A DNA stretch of 64,000 bases from Candidatus Leptovillus affinis (GTDB lineage Bacteria > Chloroflexota > Anaerolineae > Promineifilales > Promineifilaceae). Shown one piece after another: positions 45,028-53,525 of the stretch. Below the pieces are notes generated by a model. It searched no databases, was not told where the DNA came from, and saw only the letters and a list, made by a program, of their open reading frames with translations. The stretch is taken from contig JADIYP010000006.1 in assembly GCA_016705235.1 (NCBI GenBank), forward strand, positions 1,550,001-1,614,000. The letters run 5' to 3'. Position numbers and translations under genes: made by a program. Positions within the stretch are counted from its first letter, which is position 1. Every line of letters starts with the position of its first letter.

Positions 45028-46613
45028 CACGGCTCACTCGTGACCGCGTTGCCATCTTCACGGCAGGCGCAGGCTTCTTTATCGACCCCGCCTCGGCTGA
45101 GCAGGCCGTCATATTCGCGCCCCAAACCTTGTGTCACCCAACCGGCCAATTCCAGCGGCATTGCCCCATCGGCGGAAACCCAACGGCCGTTATACAACCG
45201 CGCCACATGCACATGCGTGCCATTAGAAAACCCACCTTCGCACGACGGATGCCCCAGCCGATCACCCGTTTGCACAAACGCGCCTACCGCAATCCTGTCG
45301 CGGGTTTCCAGGTGCATGTACAAAAGCGCCCAGCCCGTCCCGGCAAAACCATCCTCGTCCAGATCGACCACCACCGCGCCTTTGTCGCTGCGCACCACCA
45401 GGCCATCGGCCATCGCCGTCACCCAGGAGTCGGATTGCACGCAGCCCAGTTCATCCGCCGGCGGGGCAAAATCAATCGCCGCCCAGGCTGAACCAGACGC
45501 CCAGCCGCCGTGCGGCCCGCCGGTAAAATACCAGGTCTCGCCGCCGCCCCAGGGAAGCTGCAAGGGCGGCTGGCGCAAATCGGCCGGCCACAGCGGATCC
45601 ACGGTAAAGGCAAATGGGCTGCCAAACAGACGATTGAAGGTGGCAAAAAAGCCGTTTGCGCCCACGTCTTGCTGCCAACTTTCATAGGTGACGCCGGGGA
45701 AGGAGCCGAGCGCATTTTGCACCCCGGCCGTGCCATCATTGATGTCGGCGGCGTAGGCCAGGCGGGTTCCATCGGCCAGGGTTGTGGCGGTGATGCCGCC
45801 TTCGGCACGGCCGTAATAGCCCCAATTGAGTAAGTTGGCCGCGCGACTCAGTTGTTGATACAGCCCGGTGAGGTACTCTTCTTCATAACCCATTGGAAAA
45901 GCGGAGGTGTTGGCGCCGGAAACGGCCGTTTTTGTCACCCACCCCGCGCGATGCTCCAACATCGCCAGCAGCAGACGCGGATTAACGCTGAACCGGTCGG
46001 CTATCAACTGCACAATCTCTGGGCCAGACATGGATGTGCCTTCTACATCCTCGCTAAACGTGAGCAAATAGCCGCCAAATGGCGCAGCAAAGGCGCGCAC
46101 GTCAAATTCTTTGGCCGCCGGACCATATACCAGCTCGCTGTCGGGGATAATTTTGAAACTGGGGCCGGTGGCTTCAATGACGCTGGGAACCAGCACTTCT
46201 TGCCCCACCAGCAGCATGTCATCGGGGTTGATTTGGTTGAGCGCCAACAGTTCTTCGACAGTAGCCCCGTAGAGCTGGGCGATATAGCTCAGTGTCTCGC
46301 CTGCGCCCACAAAATGAGTGGCCACAGGTCCGCCGCCAACGGCCGTTGCATGAGGCGAATCCGGCGTGGGTGTGCCAATGTAGGCAGGCAGGGTGGGCAA
46401 AACCATTTCCGGGATAATGGGCGTGGGCACGTTATCGCCGGGCTGCGCCGGGATAGACGCCGCGCCGGCCAGCGTCGGCTGGACTTCGCCGCCGCCGGGC
46501 ACAGCCGGATCCGGTCGCTCACAAGCCGCCAACAGCAGGGACAATAAAAGGAGCACACACAGGGGAACGGCCGTGGCCATCTTACTTACCAAAACTAACA
46601 GGTTGTCTTTCAT
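45027..46613 (-). CDS. LysM-containing lipoprotein with degenerate M23-like domain
   Basis: 528 residues. Lipobox LLAAC at Cys31, a Pro/Thr linker, then one LysM motif (HFVGAGETLSYIAQLYGATVEELLALN) for peptidoglycan binding. A middle helical region (about 200-340) is followed by a lysostaphin-like C-terminal fold with WAAIDFAPP, LLYMHLETRD and GTHVHVARLYNG. The first metal-ligand motif H-x(n)-D of active M23 peptidases is not obvious, so enzymatic activity is uncertain. GAGGGG precedes the ATG at 46613. It probably acts at the cell surface or wall. Confidence 0.8.
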   Translation of the reverse strand: MKDNLLVLVSKMATAVPLCVLLLLSLLLAACERPDPAVPGGGEVQPTLAGAASIPAQPGDNVPTPIIPEMVLPTLPAYIGTPTPDSPHATAVGGGPVATHFVGAGETLSYIAQLYGATVEELLALNQINPDDMLLVGQEVLVPSVIEATGPSFKIIPDSELVYGPAAKEFDVRAFAAPFGGYLLTFSEDVEGTSMSGPEIVQLIADRFSVNPRLLLAMLEHRAGWVTKTAVSGANTSAFPMGYEEEYLTGLYQQLSRAANLLNWGYYGRAEGGITATTLADGTRLAYAADINDGTAGVQNALGSFPGVTYESWQQDVGANGFFATFNRLFGSPFAFTVDPLWPADLRQPPLQLPWGGGETWYFTGGPHGGWASGSAWAAIDFAPPADELGCVQSDSWVTAMADGLVVRSDKGAVVVDLDEDGFAGTGWALLYMHLETRDRIAVGAFVQTGDRLGHPSCEGGFSNGTHVHVARLYNGRWVSADGAMPLELAGWVTQGLGREYDGLLSRGGVDKEACACREDGNAVTSEP

Positions 46614-46689
46614 AAGCCCCTCACAGAATCGAGACTGGGAATGGAAGAGCGGCTCATCTCCCGTCTCCAATCTCCAAAAAGAAATGTGG

Positions 46690-47472
46690 CTAACGGCCGT
46701 TGTGCATAAAATCCTGCGCCGCCAAATAATCTAACACCGTCTGCGAAAATTCATGGTGCGATTCGCGGCTGTATTTCACCGTCGTGTAAATCTGCGCCAG
46801 ATTCTCCACCCCAGACGTCTCAATCATCTCGCGCAAATAGGGAAAGCTCATATACCGCTGCCAGCCCTTCACTTCGCGCTCGCGGTAAATCTCCTGAATG
46901 CGCTCGTCGCTGTAATCCTGGTAAGTCTCATGATGCACCAATCCATCTAATGGCAGCCGGTCGCGCAGCGCCGGATCTTCATCCGGGAAGCCCAACGAAA
47001 AGCCCACCACCGGAATCACGTTGCGCGGCAGGCGCAAAATACGGCCGATTTCGTCACAATTGGCCAGAGTACTGCCCATGTAACAAATCCCCAAACCGCG
47101 CGCTTCGGCCGCCAAAGCCACATTTTGCGACACCAATGTCGCGTCAATCGCTCCAATCATAAAACTCATAAAATTATCAAAGTTGTCCGGCGCGTCGCTC
47201 ACGCGCAGCCATTGACGCATTCGGTGAAAATCGGCGCAAAATGTCAGCAGGACCGGTGCGTCTAGCACCATTTCTTGCTCCATGTGCGGCACAAACAGCG
47301 CCTCGCGCAGCCCCCGGTCGCGGGTGACGATGATGGAATAGGACTGCATATTGCCCGACGACGAGGCTCGAATCCCCGCCGCCAAAATCTCGTCCAACAA
47401 CCCATCGGGCACCGCATCCGCCCGGTAACGACGAATAGAACGATGGCCGTGTATCACTTCATCAATTGACAT
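46690..47472 (-). CDS. Nitroreductase-family flavin oxidoreductase
   Basis: 260 residues. The start IDEVIHGHRSIRRYRADAVPDGLLDEIL and the ASSSGNMQSYSIIV block identify the FMN-binding nitroreductase fold; GICYMGSTL and the C-terminal arm resemble the NfsA/FRP subgroup, which uses NADPH. The physiological substrate is unknown. The ATG at 47472 is preceded by AAAGGATT; the much longer open frame upstream has no initiation signal. It is encoded just downstream of an unlinked, divergent DUF2344 gene. Confidence 0.87.
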   Translation of the reverse strand: MSIDEVIHGHRSIRRYRADAVPDGLLDEILAAGIRASSSGNMQSYSIIVTRDRGLREALFVPHMEQEMVLDAPVLLTFCADFHRMRQWLRVSDAPDNFDNFMSFMIGAIDATLVSQNVALAAEARGLGICYMGSTLANCDEIGRILRLPRNVIPVVGFSLGFPDEDPALRDRLPLDGLVHHETYQDYSDERIQEIYREREVKGWQRYMSFPYLREMIETSGVENLAQIYTTVKYSRESHHEFSQTVLDYLAAQDFMHNGR

Positions 47473-47616
47473 AAACTTCAATCCTTTCAACCCAAGACAG
47501 AAGGCCAAACCCTGGCGACCGGTCATTGAAGCTTCGCTTTCAATCCCTGACCGCCCATGCCCTATCGCAAATCCTAAAAATAAACGTGTTTGTACCAGCC
47601 AGGATATTAGGGGAAA

Positions 47617-48288
47617 ATGGATGGTATGCAAGCAAATTATGTACAACGACTCCGACTGACATTTAAAAAAGAAGGGCCGACGCGCTTTATCGGCCATTTG
47701 GATCTGGCGCGGACGATGGAACGATCGCTCAATCGGGCGCAAATTCCCATGTCTTACAGCCAGGGATTCAACCAACGGCCGCGTATGCAAATGGCTGCGG
47801 CCCTGCCGTTGGGTTACACCAGCGCCTGCGAACTGGCCGACATCTGGCTGAAGGAAGCGATGGACCCGGAAACTGCGCGACAGCAAATGATGGTTCGTAT
47901 GGCTCCCGGCATTGACGTGTGGCAGGTGGAGGAAGTAGGTCTTAAAGAACCGGCGCTGCAAACGCGCACGACCGATTCCACCTACGAAGTGACCCTGCTA
48001 GACCCGGTGGACAGAGACCACATGCAGGCGCAAATCGCCGATCTGCTGGCGGCGGAATCGCTGCTGCGCGAACGGCGCGACAAGCCATACGATTTGCGCC
48101 CCCTGCTGCTGGGCCTGACGCTGCTGCCGCCAACTGGCGAACTGGCGCAGCTTTCGATGCGTCTGATGCTGCGCGAAGGCATGACCGGCCGCCCGGATGA
48201 GGTACTCGACGCCCTGGCGTTCGATCCGCTGGCGGCGCGCGTGCATCGCACAGCCATTTCGTTGTCCCCGCTCCCAGAGGAAGGCTAA
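47617..48288 (+). CDS. DUF2344 (radical-SAM-linked) protein
   Basis: 223 residues. The block RLRLTFKKEGPTRFIGHLDLARTMERSLNRAQIPMSYSQGFNQRP with ALPLGYTSACE is the signature of the TIGR03936/DUF2344 family, often found beside a B12-binding radical SAM gene and the L21/L27 genes. The radical SAM partner is not in this window, but rplU-rpmA are about 1.3 kb downstream. The function is not established. A second possible start lies at 47626. The stop abuts the TTG start of the next gene. Confidence 0.88.
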   Translation: MDGMQANYVQRLRLTFKKEGPTRFIGHLDLARTMERSLNRAQIPMSYSQGFNQRPRMQMAAALPLGYTSACELADIWLKEAMDPETARQQMMVRMAPGIDVWQVEEVGLKEPALQTRTTDSTYEVTLLDPVDRDHMQAQIADLLAAESLLRERRDKPYDLRPLLLGLTLLPPTGELAQLSMRLMLREGMTGRPDEVLDALAFDPLAARVHRTAISLSPLPEEG

Positions 48289-49170
48289 TTGAAGCGGGCA
48301 AAGGGCTTGTGGGCTGGGTTGTTGGTTGGTTTGTTGGTGGGCTGTGGTGACACGGCCGTTCCACCCACGCTTCCCGCGCCCACACCCATCTTGCCCCATA
48401 GCACAGCCATGCAGCCGCCAACAGAGACGGCCGTTCCCCCCGCTGACCCCGCCCAAACCGCCACTCCCGCCCCCACGCCCATCCCCGACACCGGCTGGCA
48501 AACCACCCAGCCAGGCCTGGAACTGCGCGCCATCCACCTGTATAACGATGCCGGAACAGCCCGCGAGCGGGTGACATTCCTGCGCCTGGACCCGGCGGAA
48601 TTTACCTTCCGCATCGCCTACAAACCAGGCGTGCCGCAATCCATCCCCCAATGGCAGGCGGAAACCGGCGCGCTTCTGGTAGTAAACGGCGGCTATTTCA
48701 CCCCCGAAAACATCGCCACCGGCCTGATCATCGTTGATGGGCAGGCCAGCGGCAGCAGTTATGGCGACTTTGCCGGCATGTTGGCGATTGACGAACGCGG
48801 CCCAGACCTGCGCTGGCTGGCGGAACGGCCGTACATCCCCGACGAATCACTCTTGTACGCCCTGCAATCTTTCCCCATGCTGGTGAAACCCGGCGGCGTA
48901 CTCGGTTTTCCACAAGATGATGGTCTCGCGGCGCGGCGCACGGCAATTGGACAGGACAGAAACGGCCGTATCCTCTTCATCTTCGCCCCCTGGGGCAGCC
49001 TGACCCTGCACGAACTGAGCGCCTTTTTGGTCAATTCCGACCTGGAACTGGACATCGCGTTCAACCTGGATGGCGGCCCTTCGACGGGCATGATGCTGGT
49101 GGGAGAAACGGCCGTAGAAATTCCCGCGTTTAGCCTGCTGCCGGCCGTGATAACCGTTCAGGCCCGTTGA
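48289..49170 (+). CDS. NAGPA-like phosphodiester glycosidase domain lipoprotein
   Basis: 293 residues from a TTG at 48289 that directly follows the preceding stop, with AGAGGAAGG upstream. The lipoprotein signal ends in LVGC (Cys19) and a Pro/Thr/Ala linker runs to about residue 65. The NAGPA domain is recognised by LLVVNGGYF, RRTAIGQDRNGRILF and NLDGGPSTGM. In animals the domain uncovers mannose-phosphate tags; the bacterial substrate is unknown, possibly a cell-wall or exopolysaccharide phosphodiester. It is translationally coupled to the DUF2344 gene. Confidence 0.85.
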   Translation: MKRAKGLWAGLLVGLLVGCGDTAVPPTLPAPTPILPHSTAMQPPTETAVPPADPAQTATPAPTPIPDTGWQTTQPGLELRAIHLYNDAGTARERVTFLRLDPAEFTFRIAYKPGVPQSIPQWQAETGALLVVNGGYFTPENIATGLIIVDGQASGSSYGDFAGMLAIDERGPDLRWLAERPYIPDESLLYALQSFPMLVKPGGVLGFPQDDGLAARRTAIGQDRNGRILFIFAPWGSLTLHELSAFLVNSDLELDIAFNLDGGPSTGMMLVGETAVEIPAFSLLPAVITVQAR

Positions 49171-49200
49171 TCGCCCTACAGAGCCATTTCCCGCTGCAGG

Positions 49201-49401
49201 AATTCTCAATTTAACTAGAAATATGTCATGCTGAGAGCCTGTGCTGAGGCCGCCGAAGCATCCTCCGAAGCATCCCGTTCAGCCCTAATGACCAATACAT
49301 GGGGATTCTTCGCTCCGCAGACTCCGCTCAGAATGACAATTCAGCCTAAATTGCAAAGAAATTGCCCTGTTCGCACGAATGCCTGATCTAAATTGAGAAT
49401 T
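49201..49401. repeat. Nested inverted-repeat element (MITE-like)
   Basis: AATTCTCAATTTA (49201-49213) and TAAATTGAGAATT (49389-49401) are perfect 13-bp inverted ends. Inside them TGTCATGCTGAG (49224-49235) pairs with CTCAGAATGACA (49327-49338), a separate inverted repeat of a widely seen bacterial type. The element fills most of the 378-bp gap before rplU. No transposase is encoded. Confidence 0.6.
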
Positions 49402-49422
49402 GCTGTTCCCGCTGTGCTTTCT

Positions 49423-49451
49423 TTGACAATGCGGAGCGGGCTGGTTATAAT
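49423..49451 (+). promoter_or_regulatory. Sigma-70 promoter of rplU-rpmA
   Basis: TTGACA (49423-49428), 17 bp, TATAAT (49446-49451): a perfect consensus promoter, as expected for a ribosomal protein operon. Transcription should start near 49458. Confidence 0.92.
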
Positions 49452-49462
49452 TCCCCTTCGTC

Positions 49463-49542
49463 TGTACGGGCTTCCGTCCACTGCCCGTACAATTTTATAA
49501 TCAGACGCAGCCGGCATCCTGAATGCCGGTTCTTTTTGGAGG
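49463..49542 (+). promoter_or_regulatory. Structured rplU leader with attenuator-like hairpin
   Basis: TGTACGGGC and GCCCGTACA (49463-49491) form one 9-bp stem. CCGGCAT and ATGCCGG (49511-49529), followed by TTCTTTTT, form a terminator-like hairpin whose T-run ends right at the GGAGG of rplU (49538-49542). This arrangement suggests attenuation or autogenous control by a ribosomal protein; no homologous leader could be checked. Confidence 0.6.
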
Positions 49543-49548
49543 TATGTT

Positions 49549-49863
49549 GTGTACGCAATCGTAGAAAGTGGCGGCCGGCAATACCGCGCCGAAGAGGGTC
49601 ATGGTTTTTCAGTCGAAAAACTGCCCTACGAAGTCGGTGACCAAATCGTGCTGGAAAATGTTTTACTCCTGGCCAATGGCGACGGGGTAAAAATTGGACA
49701 GCCAACACTGGCAGGCGTTTCGGTAAAAGCAACGGTCGTAGAACAATATCGTGGTGAGAAGATTTTTGTCTGGAAATACAAGCCCAAGAAGCGGTATCGC
49801 CATCGGGCAGGACATCGGCAAAGTTATACCCGTTTGCGCATCGATGAGATCGTTGCAGGTTAA
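49549..49863 (+). CDS. rplU: 50S ribosomal protein L21
   Basis: 104 residues, standard bL21 length: YAIVESGGRQYRAEEG at the start and KKRYRHRAGHRQSYTRLRIDEI at the end. It is a structural protein of the large ribosomal subunit. It begins with GTG at 49549 and GGAGG upstream. First gene of the rplU-rpmA-rpmE unit. Confidence 0.97.
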   Translation: MYAIVESGGRQYRAEEGHGFSVEKLPYEVGDQIVLENVLLLANGDGVKIGQPTLAGVSVKATVVEQYRGEKIFVWKYKPKKRYRHRAGHRQSYTRLRIDEIVAG

Positions 49864-49875
49864 GGAGAAAGTATC

Positions 49876-50142
49876 ATGGCACATAAGAAAGGTGGCGGTT
49901 CAACACGTAACGGCCGTGACAGCAATTCAAAACGCCTGGGTGTCAAACGATATGGCGGCGAACACGTCATTCCCGGCAACATCATTTTGCGCCAGCGCGG
50001 CACCAAAATTCGCCCCGGCAGCTATGTCGGCCTGGGCAAAGATTACACGATTTACTCCCTGATCGAAGGTCAGGTGACATTTGAGATGAAACACGGCCGT
50101 AAATACGTCAGTGTTTATCCCCCCAAGCAGCAAGAGGCCTAG
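49876..50142 (+). CDS. rpmA: 50S ribosomal protein L27
   Basis: 88 residues: MAHKKGGGSTRNGRDSNSKR at the N-terminus, which reaches the peptidyl transferase centre, and RYGGEHVIPGNIILRQRGTK. No cleavable N-terminal extension is present. It lies 12 nt after rplU and 5 nt before rpmE. Confidence 0.97.
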   Translation: MAHKKGGGSTRNGRDSNSKRLGVKRYGGEHVIPGNIILRQRGTKIRPGSYVGLGKDYTIYSLIEGQVTFEMKHGRKYVSVYPPKQQEA

Positions 50143-50147
50143 TCATC

Positions 50148-50594
50148 ATGAAACAAGACATCCATCCAAAATGGTATCCCGATGCCAAAGTCATCGTTGA
50201 TGGTGAAGTCGTGATGACCATAGGCGCCACCCGCCCGGAACTCCGGGTAGAAATCTGGTCAGGCACCCACCCCTTCTACACAGGCACCCAACGCCTGCTA
50301 GACACAGAAGGTCAGGTTGATCGCTTCATGCGCCGTTTGCAACGCCGCGAAGCTTTCATCGCCGAGCAAACCTCCGAAGAACAAAAATCCATCCCCACCA
50401 ACCTGGAAGTTTCCGCCATGGCCCTCGGCACGCGCGCCGAAAAAGCCCTGGAAGAAGCCAATGTCAGCACGGTTGGCGATGTGTTAGCCCTGCTGCAAGA
50501 AGGCGACGACGCTCTATTAGCTCTGCCAGGCATTGGCCAAAAAGCGCTCATCGACATTAAGCGCTTCTTGCGTGCCGAGGGCCTGATTGAGTAA
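50148..50594 (+). CDS. rpmE: 50S ribosomal protein L31 with C-terminal helix-hairpin-helix domain
   Basis: 148 residues, about twice the normal bL31 length. Residues 1-70 match bL31 (MKQDIHPKWY, VEIWSGTHPFYTGTQR, GQVDRFMRR) but have no CxxC zinc motif. Residues about 80-148 form an extra domain (LGTRAEKALEEANVSTVGDVLALL, LPGIGQKALIDIKRFLRAEG) that resembles the helix-hairpin-helix of the RNA polymerase alpha C-terminal domain. The extra domain could bind nucleic acid. The frame is continuous, with no sign of a fusion artefact. Confidence 0.88.
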   Translation: MKQDIHPKWYPDAKVIVDGEVVMTIGATRPELRVEIWSGTHPFYTGTQRLLDTEGQVDRFMRRLQRREAFIAEQTSEEQKSIPTNLEVSAMALGTRAEKALEEANVSTVGDVLALLQEGDDALLALPGIGQKALIDIKRFLRAEGLIE

Positions 50595-50624
50595 GTAACG
50601 GCCGTTGCACTCCGGTAACAATTT

Positions 50625-50664
50625 AAGGGCAGATGCGGTTAACGTATCTGCCCTTCTTTGTTTA
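50625..50664 (+). terminator. Rho-independent terminator of the ribosomal protein unit
   Basis: AAGGGCAGAT and ATCTGCCCTT form a perfect 10-bp stem with an 11-nt loop, then a T-rich tail. It ends 30 nt after the rpmE stop. Confidence 0.88.
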
Positions 50665-50680
50665 AGGCAGCCAGAACCCC

Positions 50681-51283
50681 ATGGTAAAACATACACGAGG
50701 AAAAATAGAAGTCATCTGCGGCAGCATGTTCAGCGGCAAAACCGAAGAACTCTTGCGATTGTTACGCCGTGCAGTGATCGCCCAACAGCAAGTTCAGGTC
50801 TTTAAACCGGTTATCGACGACCGCTTTCACGCCGAAAAAGTCACCTCCCACGTTGGCAATGCCTTTGAAGCGCATCCGGTCAGCAGCGCCGGCGCAATTT
50901 TAGACCAGCTCGACCCGGCTACCACCGTCGTGGCCATTGACGAAGTCCAGTTTTTTGAGCCGCAGGTGGTAGACATCTGCGAAAACCTGGCCCACCAGGG
51001 CATCCGGGTGATTTGCGCCGGACTGGACATGGATTTTCGCGGTGAACCATTCGGCCCCATTCCCGCCCTGCTGTCTCGCGCCGAACAAGTCACCAAATTA
51101 CACGCCATCTGCGTCGTTTGCGGCGAAGAGGCCAGCCGCACCCAGCGCCTGGTTGAAGGGCAGCCGGCCGCTTACGACGACCCCATCGTATTGGTTGGCG
51201 CAGCCGAAGCCTACGAGGCGCGCTGCCGCCAGTGCCATGCCGTTCTCCCCTCTCGTAATGGAGCAACCCACCATGAGTCATGA
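50681..51283 (+). CDS. tdk: Thymidine kinase
   Basis: 200 residues. The Walker A motif GSMFSGKTEELLR, Walker B-type IDEVQFF and zinc-binding CVVCG/CRQCH pairs identify the type II thymidine kinase, which phosphorylates thymidine with ATP in nucleotide salvage. It overlaps hpt by 11 nt, so the salvage genes are coupled. The ribosome-binding site is weak (AAGGCAG region). Confidence 0.95.
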   Translation: MVKHTRGKIEVICGSMFSGKTEELLRLLRRAVIAQQQVQVFKPVIDDRFHAEKVTSHVGNAFEAHPVSSAGAILDQLDPATTVVAIDEVQFFEPQVVDICENLAHQGIRVICAGLDMDFRGEPFGPIPALLSRAEQVTKLHAICVVCGEEASRTQRLVEGQPAAYDDPIVLVGAAEAYEARCRQCHAVLPSRNGATHHES

Positions 51284-51848
51284 AATTGTCCGCGATCTGA
51301 ATGAAGACATTGACCACGTTCTGATTGACGAAACCAGCCTGCAAACCCGCATTCAGGCCATAGCCGAAGAGATTACGGCCGACTACGACGGCATTCCCGA
51401 TTTATTGATGATATGCGTGCTAAAAGGCGGCTACATGTTTTTATCTGATCTTAGCCGCGCCCTCAAACGGCCGCATACCATCGACTTCATGGGCATTTCC
51501 AGCTACGGCTCCGGCACAAAAAGCAGCGGCGCGGTGCAAATCATCATGGACCTGAAGCAGCCCATCACCGGGCGACACGTCCTCATAGTCGAAGATATTA
51601 TCGACAGCGGGCGCACGCTGGACTATATGCGCCGCAATTTGCTGGCGCGTTCGCCCGCCTCTTTGCGCATCTGCTCGTTACTCAATAAACCATCGCGCCG
51701 CGAGATTGACGTGCATGTGGAATATATTGGTTTCGATATTCCGGATGAATTTGTCGTGGGGTATGGCCTGGATTTTGACGAACTTTACCGCAATTTACCT
51801 TGTATTGCCGTCTTAAAGCCGGCAATTTTCGCCCACCTGATCCATTAA
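51273..51848 (+). CDS. hpt: Hypoxanthine phosphoribosyltransferase
   Basis: 191 residues. The PRPP-binding loop VLIVEDIIDSGRTLDYM and the MICVLKGGYMFLSDL and FVVGYGLDFDELYRNLP blocks are typical of bacterial Hpt. It converts hypoxanthine or guanine to the nucleotide in purine salvage. The start ATG at 51273 lies inside tdk. Confident assignment. Confidence 0.95.
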   Translation: MSHEIVRDLNEDIDHVLIDETSLQTRIQAIAEEITADYDGIPDLLMICVLKGGYMFLSDLSRALKRPHTIDFMGISSYGSGTKSSGAVQIIMDLKQPITGRHVLIVEDIIDSGRTLDYMRRNLLARSPASLRICSLLNKPSRREIDVHVEYIGFDIPDEFVVGYGLDFDELYRNLPCIAVLKPAIFAHLIH

Positions 51849-51861
51849 GAGCGGAAAGCCT

Positions 51862-53493
51862 GTGTCTCCAGATCTGAACCTTTCTCCTTATGCCGGCCGT
51901 TGGGTGGCGCTCATTCAGGGCCAGGTTGCTGGCGTTGGCGAAACGCCGGAGGCTGCCCGACGTCTGGCGCAGCGCAACCGCCACAAAGAGAAACTGACGC
52001 TTCTTTATGTGGAAGCGCCGGATGGCGAGCCGCTGGCGCTGCCAGAGCTGATGGGTGAGATACGGCCGTTTCTCGCCGAGCAAGAAATCCCCATTTATCT
52101 CGTTGGCGGGGCGGTGCGCGATGCGCTCATGAACCGTCCCGGCCACGATCTCGACTTCATCGTGCCCGATCAGGCCATCCGGCTCACCTTCAAAACGGCC
52201 GATTTTTTGAAGATGCCGGCCTATGTGCTGGACCAGGAGCGCGACGCCGGGCGCGTGGTGCTGCGCGAAGCAAACACCACCCTGGATTTTTCTCGTTTTC
52301 GCGGGCCAGACCTGGCAGCCGATTTGCAAGACCGCGATTTCACCGTGAACGCCATGGCGTTGCCAGCCACGGCCGTTACCAGCGCCAGCATCATCGACCC
52401 GTATGGCGGGCAAGCAGACCTGGCCGAACGCAGTCTGCGTCTGGTCCATCCGGATGCGCTGCAGCGCGATCCGGTGCGGGCGCTGCGCGCCGTGCGTCAG
52501 GCGGCGTCGCTGAACTTTACGCTGACACCGGAAACGCGCACGGCCGTGCGCGCAGCCGCGCCTCTGTTGGCGGCCGCTTCCATCGAACGTATCCGCGACG
52601 AACTGCTCAAACTGCTCAGCACGGCCGTGCCCGCCGAGGCCGCAACCGAGATGTGGCAGCTAGGTTTATTGGCCGAAGTGCTGCCGGAAATTGCGGCCCT
52701 GGAGCCTATCGCCCAATCGGCGCCGCACACCAAACCGGTGCTGGCGCATACGTTGGCTGTGTTAACCTGGCTGGCTGCGGTGGAAACGGCCGTTGTCGGC
52801 CAAAGCCCAACAACCGACCCAAGCCTACAACTCGCCCAGCAAGCCCTGGCAGCCTACACAAAGCAACTCGACGAGCATTTGGCGCGCCTGGTAGATGGGG
52901 GATTAGACGGCCGTGTGCTGCTGCGGCTGGGCGCGTTGTTCCACGATGTTGGTAAAAGGGAAACACAAATGGTGGGGGAAGACGGCCGTATTCGCTTCCT
53001 GAGTCATGATGCGGTGGGCGCAGTCCTGACGGCCAATCGCCTGCGCCAGCTCGCGCTGAGCAATCAGGCCATCAAACAAGTCGAAACCATTGTCGCCGGC
53101 CATATGCGGCCGCTCAATCTGGCAACAACCGGCAGTTTACCCTCGCGGCGAGCCATTTACCGCTATTTTCAGGCCACGCAAACGGCCGGATTAGACATTG
53201 GCCTGCTCAGTCTGGCCGACCACCTGGCGACCTACGGCGGGCCTGGTCCGGCAGATGTTTGGCGGCAATTGGTGGTCACAGTGGAGCGTCTGTTCGCCCA
53301 TTACTTCGATCATCATGCTGATACAGTCGCGCCGCCAGCCCTGTTGGATGGGCACGATCTCATTCACCATTTGCACATTCGCCCTGGGCCGGAAATCGGC
53401 CGTTTGCTGCGCCTGATTGAAGAAGCGCAGGCCGCAGGCGAAATCCACAGCCGCGAAGAAGCCCTGGCTTTTGCCCAACAAAGCAGCGCCTGA
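51862..53493 (+). CDS. Class II tRNA nucleotidyltransferase with HD domain (CCA-, CC- or A-adding enzyme)
   Basis: 543 residues from a GTG at 51862. An N-terminal region of about 60 residues precedes the nucleotidyltransferase head: VGGAVRD (about 81) and DLDF (about 96), then DRDFTVNAMA (about 157) and RDPVRALRAVRQAASLNF (about 203), where the acidic first residue of the EDxxR-type motif is replaced by Arg. A C-terminal HD domain has LFHDVGK (about 359). It works at the tRNA 3' end. With the DHH-CBS fusion at 36761 it makes a second such enzyme in the window, which suggests split CC- and A-adding roles. Confidence 0.85.
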   Translation: MSPDLNLSPYAGRWVALIQGQVAGVGETPEAARRLAQRNRHKEKLTLLYVEAPDGEPLALPELMGEIRPFLAEQEIPIYLVGGAVRDALMNRPGHDLDFIVPDQAIRLTFKTADFLKMPAYVLDQERDAGRVVLREANTTLDFSRFRGPDLAADLQDRDFTVNAMALPATAVTSASIIDPYGGQADLAERSLRLVHPDALQRDPVRALRAVRQAASLNFTLTPETRTAVRAAAPLLAAASIERIRDELLKLLSTAVPAEAATEMWQLGLLAEVLPEIAALEPIAQSAPHTKPVLAHTLAVLTWLAAVETAVVGQSPTTDPSLQLAQQALAAYTKQLDEHLARLVDGGLDGRVLLRLGALFHDVGKRETQMVGEDGRIRFLSHDAVGAVLTANRLRQLALSNQAIKQVETIVAGHMRPLNLATTGSLPSRRAIYRYFQATQTAGLDIGLLSLADHLATYGGPGPADVWRQLVVTVERLFAHYFDHHADTVAPPALLDGHDLIHHLHIRPGPEIGRLLRLIEEAQAAGEIHSREEALAFAQQSSA

Positions 53494-53525
53494 AAAATTA
53501 CTCATCAGCCGTTCCCTGTTGATGG

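Noticed and set aside
46690..47961. A 423-residue version of the nitroreductase
   Set aside because: The added N-terminal part has no initiation signal and overlaps the upstream divergent gene; the ATG at 47472 begins the family's normal N-terminus.
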